Shown: positions 59,259 to 64,000 of the stretch, piece by piece
Layout: each line of letters begins with the position of its first letter
Position numbering within the stretch: position 1 is the first letter of the stretch
Translations under genes and position numbers: made by a program
Origin: JBCDCY01 sp039180875
Lineage (GTDB): Bacteria; Pseudomonadota; Alphaproteobacteria; Rhodobacterales; Rhodobacteraceae
Length of the DNA stretch: 64,000 nucleotides
Reading direction: 5' to 3'
Assembly: GCA_039180875.1 (NCBI GenBank)
Contig: JBCDCY010000006.1
Location: forward strand, 124,001-188,000
The notes under the pieces: generated by a model
The model's input: only the letters and a program-made list of their open reading frames with translations
Told to the model about the DNA's origin: nothing
Databases searched by the model: none

Positions 59259-60442
59259 TCAGCGTCCACGAGGCGCTGGCGACGCTCCTCGACCTCGTCG
59301 CCCCGACCGAGGTGGAGGAGGTGCCGATCAACCGCGCCGCCGGCCGGGTGTTGGCCGAGACGGTGCATGCCCGGCGCACCCAGCCGCCCTTCTCCGCCTC
59401 GGCCATGGACGGCTATGCGGTCCGGCGGGCGGATGCCGGGCCCGGCGCCCAGCTGCGCGTCATCGGCGAGGCGGTGGCCGGCCGTCGCTTCGACGGCGAT
59501 GTCGGGCCGGGCCAAGCCGTGCGGATCTTCACCGGCGCCCCGGTGCCGGAGGGCGCCGACGACATCCTGTTGCAGGAGGATGCGACGCGCGACGGCGACG
59601 CCCTCACCGTGCACGAAGACCGGGACGAGGCCCGCTACATCCGCGCCGCCGGCCAGGACTTTAGCGAGGGCGACCCGATGGAGGCGCCCAGGCGCCTTGG
59701 CCCCGCCGACATCGCATTGCTGGCCGCGATGAACCTGCCCCGGGTCCGGGTGCATCGCCGCCCGGTGCTCGCCCTGGTGCCGACCGGCGATGAGCTGGTC
59801 ATGCCGGGGGAGACGCCGGGCCCCGACCAGATCGTCTGCTCCAACAACTTCGGGCTCCATGCTCTGCTGGAGCGGGTGGGGGCCGAACCGCGCCTGATGC
59901 CGATCGCCCGGGACAGCCACGAAAGCCTCGGCGAGGCCCTGCGCCGCGCCCGCCGGGCCGACCTGATCGTCACGCTAGGTGGTGCCTCCGTCGGGGACCA
60001 CGACCTGGTGCGCTCGGTCGCCGGAACCCAGGGCCTCGATCTGGCCTTCTATAAGGTGGCCATGCGGCCGGGAAAGCCGCTGACGGCGGGCAGGATGAAG
60101 GGCGTGCCGCTCATCGGCCTGCCGGGAAATCCCGTGTCGGCAATGGTTTGCGGGCATATCTTCCTGCGCCCGATGGTCGATCGCATGCTCGGCCTGCCGG
60201 CAGCGGCACTGGCGCGGGAGGACGGCACCCTCGGCGCCGATCTCGGTCCCAATGGTGGGCGGGAGCACTATATGCGCGCACGCCTCGCCCGCCAGGACGG
60301 GACTTGGATCTGCACGCCGTTCGAACGCCAGGACAGCGCCCTGCTCTCCGTCCTCGGCCAGGCCGACGCCCTGATGGTGCGCCAGGCCGGCGAGGGCCCG
60401 CTCGAGGCCGGGACCAAGGTGCCGTTCATCCGCCTCACCTGA
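59255..60442 (+). CDS. moeA: Molybdopterin molybdenumtransferase
   Basis: MoeA inserts molybdate into adenylylated molybdopterin. The 395-residue protein shows FSASAMDGYAVRRAD, IFTGAPVPEGADDILLQED, the MoCF-type domain with VPTGDELV, VTLGGASVGDHDLV, GLPGNPVSAM and the C-terminal domain. The start GTG at 59255 overlaps the moaC stop. Its last 8 bases overlap the end of the convergent glutathione transferase gene. Confidence 0.96.
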   Translation: MISVHEALATLLDLVAPTEVEEVPINRAAGRVLAETVHARRTQPPFSASAMDGYAVRRADAGPGAQLRVIGEAVAGRRFDGDVGPGQAVRIFTGAPVPEGADDILLQEDATRDGDALTVHEDRDEARYIRAAGQDFSEGDPMEAPRRLGPADIALLAAMNLPRVRVHRRPVLALVPTGDELVMPGETPGPDQIVCSNNFGLHALLERVGAEPRLMPIARDSHESLGEALRRARRADLIVTLGGASVGDHDLVRSVAGTQGLDLAFYKVAMRPGKPLTAGRMKGVPLIGLPGNPVSAMVCGHIFLRPMVDRMLGLPAAALAREDGTLGADLGPNGGREHYMRARLARQDGTWICTPFERQDSALLSVLGQADALMVRQAGEGPLEAGTKVPFIRLT

Positions 60443-61100
60443 ACCCGGCGAGCCACGCCTCCATCGCCTCGCCCGCGATGGTGAGGGAGCGCTGCACCGC
60501 CGGTACCTCCTCCACCGCCGCACGCCACTCGGCCAGATGCGCGGGCACGGCCACATCGCGGCCCATCTCCACCGCCAGCAGGGCGATCATCTGCAGGGTC
60601 ACCGGATAGGCATAGTCGGCGAGGCTCGGGCGCGGGCCGAGCAGCCAGGGCGCGGGCTCCGCCAGGGCGCCAAAACGCTCCAGCGCCGCGTCGATGCCGG
60701 CGAAAGCCGCGTCGACATCGCCCGGCCGGGCCCGCCAATCGGTCTTCACCAGGGGGAAGAGCGCCCGGGCCGCCGCCTCCACCCGGGTGTCGTGAAAGCC
60801 TAGGAGCGCCCGCATCCGGGCCAGATCCGCGGGGCCCTCCGGGCGGAGCGACGGCTCGGGAGCAACGGCATCGAGATACTCCACGATGGCATTCGAGTCG
60901 TGCAGCGCCAGCGTGCCGTCCGCCCTTCGATGCACCAGCCCGGGGACAGAGCCCGCCGGCACGATCCGGCGATAGTCGGCCGAGCCGTAGCCGCCGGGCG
61001 GCTCCCGCTCCTCATAACGCAGTCCCTTCAGGTCGAGCACGATGCGCACTTTCGCCACGAAGGCGGAGACCGCGACACCGTAGAGCGTGATATCCGCCAC
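60435..61100 (-). CDS. Glutathione S-transferase family protein
   Basis: A 221-residue protein with an N-terminal thioredoxin-like GST domain (ITLYGVAVSAFVAKVRIVLDLKG onwards; SVPGLVHRRADGTLALHDS with the family's Ser in the glutathione site) and an all-helical C-terminal domain from about residue 85 (LGPRPSLADYAY matching the GST-C N-capping box). It probably conjugates or isomerises with glutathione; the substrate is unknown. Start choice is uncertain: GTG at 61100 fits the domain start, but a GTG at 61127 is also in frame. Convergent overlap of 8 bases with moeA. Confidence 0.75.
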   Translation of the reverse strand: MADITLYGVAVSAFVAKVRIVLDLKGLRYEEREPPGGYGSADYRRIVPAGSVPGLVHRRADGTLALHDSNAIVEYLDAVAPEPSLRPEGPADLARMRALLGFHDTRVEAAARALFPLVKTDWRARPGDVDAAFAGIDAALERFGALAEPAPWLLGPRPSLADYAYPVTLQMIALLAVEMGRDVAVPAHLAEWRAAVEEVPAVQRSLTIAGEAMEAWLAGFR

Positions 61101-61197
61101 CTTCTGCCCCAAATTGCGCCCTAACACTCCGGATCCGAGCGTTGCTCGACCCGCGATCCGTCCCTACATCTGCCGAGCGTTCGTTACAAAGGGCCCC

Positions 61198-61965
61198 ATG
61201 TCAGAGCGTAAGTCCACCGCGCCCCGCCGCCGACCCCGACCGACCGGCCGTCGGCGCCAGAGCCTGTTCCAGCGGCTCCGCGTCAACTTTTTCACCGGGC
61301 TGGCCGTGGTCGGCCCGACCGTTCTGACGATCTACCTGGTCTGGGCTGTGGTGAACTTCATCGACGCCCAGGTGGAGCCGCTGATCCCCGCGCGCTTCAA
61401 CCCCAACGAGGTCCTGGGCATCGACGTGCCGGGCATTGGCGTCGTCATTTTCCTTGTCTTTACGGCCGTCGTCGGCGCGATGACCAAGGGCATCTTCGGA
61501 CGGCAGCTCGTGCGCTATGGAGAGAGCTTGGTGGATCGCACGCCGATCGTCCGCTCGATCTACAATGCCATCAAGCAGCTGACCGAGACGATCCTCAGCC
61601 AGTCGTCCACGTCCTTCCAGCATGCCTGCCTGGTGGAATATCCGCGGCGCGATATCTGGGCGATCGGCTTCGTCTCCACGACGGCCAAGGGCGAGGTGCC
61701 CGGGCGGATCGAGCGGGGAGAGCTGATGTCGGTCTTCCTGCCCACCACGCCGAACCCGACCTCCGGCTTCCTGCTGTTCGTGCCGCGGGAGGATGTGGTG
61801 CTGCTCGACATGAGCGTTGAGGAGGCGGCGAAGCTGGTGATCTCCGCCGGCCTCGTGGTGCCCCCGACCGCCGAGGAACGGGCCGCCGGCGTCCGCCCGG
61901 CACCGGCCGCAAAGAACGGTTCGCGCAACGGCAAGAACGGCCGCGCGCTCAAGAAGTCGGCCTAG
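61198..61965 (+). CDS. DUF502 family membrane protein
   Basis: A 255-residue inner-membrane protein. After a basic N-terminus come two membrane segments (FFTGLAVVGPTVLTIYLVWAVV and VPGIGVVIFLVFTAVVGAM, quoted in part), the usual DUF502 pair, then a cytoplasmic domain with RTPIVRSIYNAIKQL, FQHACLVEYPRRDIWAIGFV and PTTPNPTSGFLLFVP. The C-terminal 40 residues are basic and Asn/Gly-rich. The ATG at 61198 is used. The family is widespread and uncharacterised. Its stop overlaps the stop of the convergent peptide-binding-protein gene by 4 bases. Confidence 0.88.
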   Translation: MSERKSTAPRRRPRPTGRRRQSLFQRLRVNFFTGLAVVGPTVLTIYLVWAVVNFIDAQVEPLIPARFNPNEVLGIDVPGIGVVIFLVFTAVVGAMTKGIFGRQLVRYGESLVDRTPIVRSIYNAIKQLTETILSQSSTSFQHACLVEYPRRDIWAIGFVSTTAKGEVPGRIERGELMSVFLPTTPNPTSGFLLFVPREDVVLLDMSVEEAAKLVISAGLVVPPTAEERAAGVRPAPAAKNGSRNGKNGRALKKSA

Positions 61966-63824
61966 TCAGCCTCCCCGTCCCACCACCAGACGTCGGGGAG
62001 AAAGCCGGTCCAGTCACCGTAGAGCGGCAGGGCTTCGGGGAAGGTCACGCGGACGTCGTGGGCGAGCCAGCTTTCCTCGGCATACCAGAACGGGATGACG
62101 TAGCGGCCGGCCATCAGCACGCGGTCGAGGGCGCGGACGGCGGTGCGGAAGTCCTCCGGCGTCTCGGCCGCCAGCAGCGCATCGATCATCGCGTCCACCG
62201 CGGGGTTGTCGATGCCGGGATAATTGCGCGTCCCGGGCTCCGTCACGCCGTCGCTGCCCCAGTAGAAGCGTTGCTCGTTCCCCGGCGACAGCGAGAGCGC
62301 CCAGAGGTTCACGATCATGTCGAAGTCGTAGGCATTGCGCTCGGTCTCGTACTGCGCGTCGTCCACCACCCGGATGTCGACGTCGATGCCGAGCCGGGCG
62401 AGCGCATCGGCGTAGATGCTGGCCACCGCCTCGTTCGCCTGGCTGCGGAGCAGGATCTCGAAGGCGAAGGGCGCGCCGGCCGCGTTCCTCAGCTGGCCGT
62501 CGGCGATCTCCCACCCGGCCTCCGCCAGAAGCTGGCGCGCGGTGCGCAGGCCCCGGCGGTTGCGCAGGTCGTCGCTGCCGGCGGGCAGAGTCGGGCCGGA
62601 GAGCGTGTCGGGCGGCAGCCCGGCGGCAAAGGGGGCGAGCAAGGCCTCCTCCCCCGGGCTCGCGGCGCCGTCGAAGGCGAAGTCGGAGTTGGCGAAGTAG
62701 CTGGTGATGCGTGGAAACACACCGTCGTTCAGCCGGGCGTTGATCCAGGTGAAGTTGAAGGCGTGCAGCAGCGCCTGGCGCACCCGGATGTCGTCGAACG
62801 GCGCCCGGCGGGTGTTGAAGACGAAGCCCCGCATGCCGGACGGTCGGCCGTGGGGGATCGCGGCACGCACGATCTCGCCATTGGCCACGGCCGGGAAATC
62901 GTACTGTCGGGCCCAGCGCACCGGGTCGCCCTCCCGATAGACCGAGACGAGCCCGGCCTTGAAGGCCTCGAACGCCGTGCCGCTGTCGGCGAAGAACTCG
63001 TAGCGGATGGTGTCGAAGTTGTGCCGCCCGACATTCACGCCCAGCCCCGCGCCCCAATAGTCCGGCCGGCGGGCGAAGACGATGTTGCCGTTGGGCTCGA
63101 ACGAGGCGACGCGGTAAGGGCCGGAGCCGGTGGGCACGAAGAGGCCGCTGTCGCGAAAGCTCACCCCCTCCCACGCGGCCTTCTGCAGGATCGGGCGGAG
63201 GCCGAGGATCAGCGCCAGCTCCCGGTCGGGTTCGGCCAGCTCGAAGCGGACGGAGCGGGGGCCGGTCTGCACCGCCCGCGCCACCTTGTCCCGGGTGATG
63301 CGAAAGCTCGGCACACCGTCGGCGGCCAGCGTCTCCATCGACCAGAGCACATCCTCGACCGTCACCGGCGCGCCGTCGGCGAATCGCGCCTCCTCCCGCA
63401 GGGTGAACTCGACCCAACGCCGATCCGGCGCCGTCTCCACCGATTCGGCGAGCAGACCGTAGAGGCCGAAGGGTTCGTCCCAGTTGCGGGCGAGCAGCGA
63501 CTCGAAGACATGGAGCCGCATGCCCCAGGGCGCCGTACCGCGCAGCACGTAGGGGTTGAGGCTGTCGAACCCGCCGACCTCCGACAGCACAATCGTACCA
63601 CCCTTGGGGGCATCCGGGTCGGCATAGGGCAAATGTGCAAAGTCCGCCGGCAGCATCGGCGCGCCGTGCATCGCCAGACCGTGACGCGGCGCCACCTCCT
63701 CCGCCAGGGCGCCGGCCGTGAGCCAGCCGAGCGCGACGAGCCCGAACAACAGCGGCGCCCATCCCCTAGCGCAGGCTGCAAATTTAGACTTGGCGCTGGC
63801 GCCGGTTTTTGCGTATGCTCGCAT
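61962..63824 (-). CDS. Extracellular peptide-binding protein (YejA/MppA-like, SBP_bac_5)
   Basis: A 620-residue periplasmic solute-binding protein. The signal peptide spans about 15-41 (PLLFGLVALGWLTAGALA). The mature N-terminus LAMHGAPMLPADFAHLPYAD followed by PDAPKGG is the hallmark of the YejA group of family 5 proteins, which import oligopeptides and microcin C. The rest is a typical two-lobe fold. No permease or ATPase gene is visible downstream (its end abuts DUF502), so the transporter partner is elsewhere. The ATG at 63824 lies inside a candidate divergent promoter; the ribosome binding site is weak. Confidence 0.88.
   Translation of the reverse strand: MRAYAKTGASAKSKFAACARGWAPLLFGLVALGWLTAGALAEEVAPRHGLAMHGAPMLPADFAHLPYADPDAPKGGTIVLSEVGGFDSLNPYVLRGTAPWGMRLHVFESLLARNWDEPFGLYGLLAESVETAPDRRWVEFTLREEARFADGAPVTVEDVLWSMETLAADGVPSFRITRDKVARAVQTGPRSVRFELAEPDRELALILGLRPILQKAAWEGVSFRDSGLFVPTGSGPYRVASFEPNGNIVFARRPDYWGAGLGVNVGRHNFDTIRYEFFADSGTAFEAFKAGLVSVYREGDPVRWARQYDFPAVANGEIVRAAIPHGRPSGMRGFVFNTRRAPFDDIRVRQALLHAFNFTWINARLNDGVFPRITSYFANSDFAFDGAASPGEEALLAPFAAGLPPDTLSGPTLPAGSDDLRNRRGLRTARQLLAEAGWEIADGQLRNAAGAPFAFEILLRSQANEAVASIYADALARLGIDVDIRVVDDAQYETERNAYDFDMIVNLWALSLSPGNEQRFYWGSDGVTEPGTRNYPGIDNPAVDAMIDALLAAETPEDFRTAVRALDRVLMAGRYVIPFWYAEESWLAHDVRVTFPEALPLYGDWTGFLPDVWWWDGEAD
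63790..63819 (+). promoter_or_regulatory. Candidate sigma70 promoter for a small RNA
   Basis: TTGGCG (63790-63795) and TATGCT (63814-63819) are 18 bases apart on the plus strand. They precede a 78-base segment that ends in an intrinsic terminator, and overlap the start of the divergent peptide-binding-protein gene. Confidence 0.4.
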
Positions 63825-63825
63825 C

Positions 63826-63903
63826 ACTGCTCGATAGGTTTCTTGCCTGTATGAAACCTGCCTCAATAACTTAACGCCCTCGCTTGTCGGGGGCGTTTTT
63901 TTT
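63826..63903 (+). ncRNA. Candidate small RNA (about 78 bases)
   Basis: The segment has a promoter-like pair upstream, a 7-bp hairpin AGGTTTC (63836-63842) / GAAACCT (63853-63859) and a terminator stem AACGCCC / GGGCGTT followed by eight or more T. No ORF of use is present. It does not match a family I recognise. It could instead be the attenuated leader of a gene beyond the window edge. Confidence 0.4.
63873..63903 (+). terminator. Intrinsic terminator at the right edge
   Basis: AACGCCC (63873-63879) pairs with GGGCGTT (63891-63897), and the T-run extends to 63903. The only plus-strand gene upstream, DUF502, ends 1.9 kb away across an antisense gene, so a short plus-strand transcript must start nearby. 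Confidence 0.85.
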
Positions 63904-64000
63904 CGCCCACATCCCTGATCGCCATCCTGCCGGCCTCGCATCGCTGTGAGCCCCCACCTATGGTGCGCCCGGCGCAACCTGCAGGGAATCATTGGCGATG

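Overview
The window is a compact, very GC-rich (roughly 70%) alphaproteobacterial chromosome segment, almost certainly from a member or close relative of the Rhodobacterales. The evidence is gene order and family content: an NDUFA12-type complex I subunit beside a lone MlaD and a DUF2155 protein; accB-accC-aat; nnrD-glnB-glnA; rne opposite an AMIN/amidase gene, mrcA and prfB; and ppiD-trpE / trpG-trpD-trpC-moaC-moeA. Intergenic repeats of the form CTCCGGCGGGGATATTTG also fit that order as I recall it. No plasmid, phage, insertion-sequence or CRISPR signature was seen, and most of the window is core genome.

Layout. 1-7 kb (minus strand): start of a dihydrolipoyl dehydrogenase gene, a DUF924 protein, an MFS transporter, queA and a large AsmA/DUF3971 envelope protein. 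7-9.7 kb (plus): bcp, then an overlapping M23 peptidase-bactofilin pair ending at a strong intrinsic terminator. 9.7-15.4 kb (minus): prfB, mrcA (PBP1A), a lower-GC GFA-family gene and an N-acetylmuramoyl-L-alanine amidase. 15.9-18.7 kb: RNase E with a long leader and a large insertion in its S1 domain. 18.9-25.1 kb: an aminotransferase, a BepA-like M48 protease, a DsbA-like protein, accB, accC and aat. 25-32.7 kb (minus): DUF2155, a methyltransferase, mlaD, NDUFA12, clpX, clpP, tig, tRNA-Leu(UAG) and nnrD. 33-34.7 kb: glnB and glnA.

34.8-42 kb is the most variable part. It holds a DUF1905 protein, a DUF2975/HTH regulator pair behind an AT-rich operator-like promoter, a leaderless subtilase-like protein with an altered oxyanion position, a DUF3445 protein, a methyltransferase, two alpha/beta hydrolases and a 27-bp-arm inverted repeat in front of parE. 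44.2-46.9 kb carries the most unusual feature: five tandem genes for small exported paralogous proteins with two conserved cysteines. I do not recognise this family.

47-64 kb: an ABC-F ATPase, an aminotransferase, ppiD-trpE, an oppositely oriented polysaccharide-deacetylase-like gene, then an overlapping operon trpG-trpD-ung-trpC-moaC-moeA in which uracil-DNA glycosylase sits between two tryptophan genes. A glutathione transferase, a DUF502 membrane protein and a YejA-like peptide-binding protein follow. A candidate small RNA with its own promoter-like elements and terminator lies at the right edge.

Functionally, the envelope and peptidoglycan genes (AsmA-like, M23/bactofilin, PBP1A, amidase, BepA-like, PpiD), the proteostasis genes (clpX, clpP, tig, aat) and central biosynthesis (fatty acid, glutamine, tryptophan, molybdopterin) make this a housekeeping neighbourhood with one accessory stretch and one locally amplified gene family.
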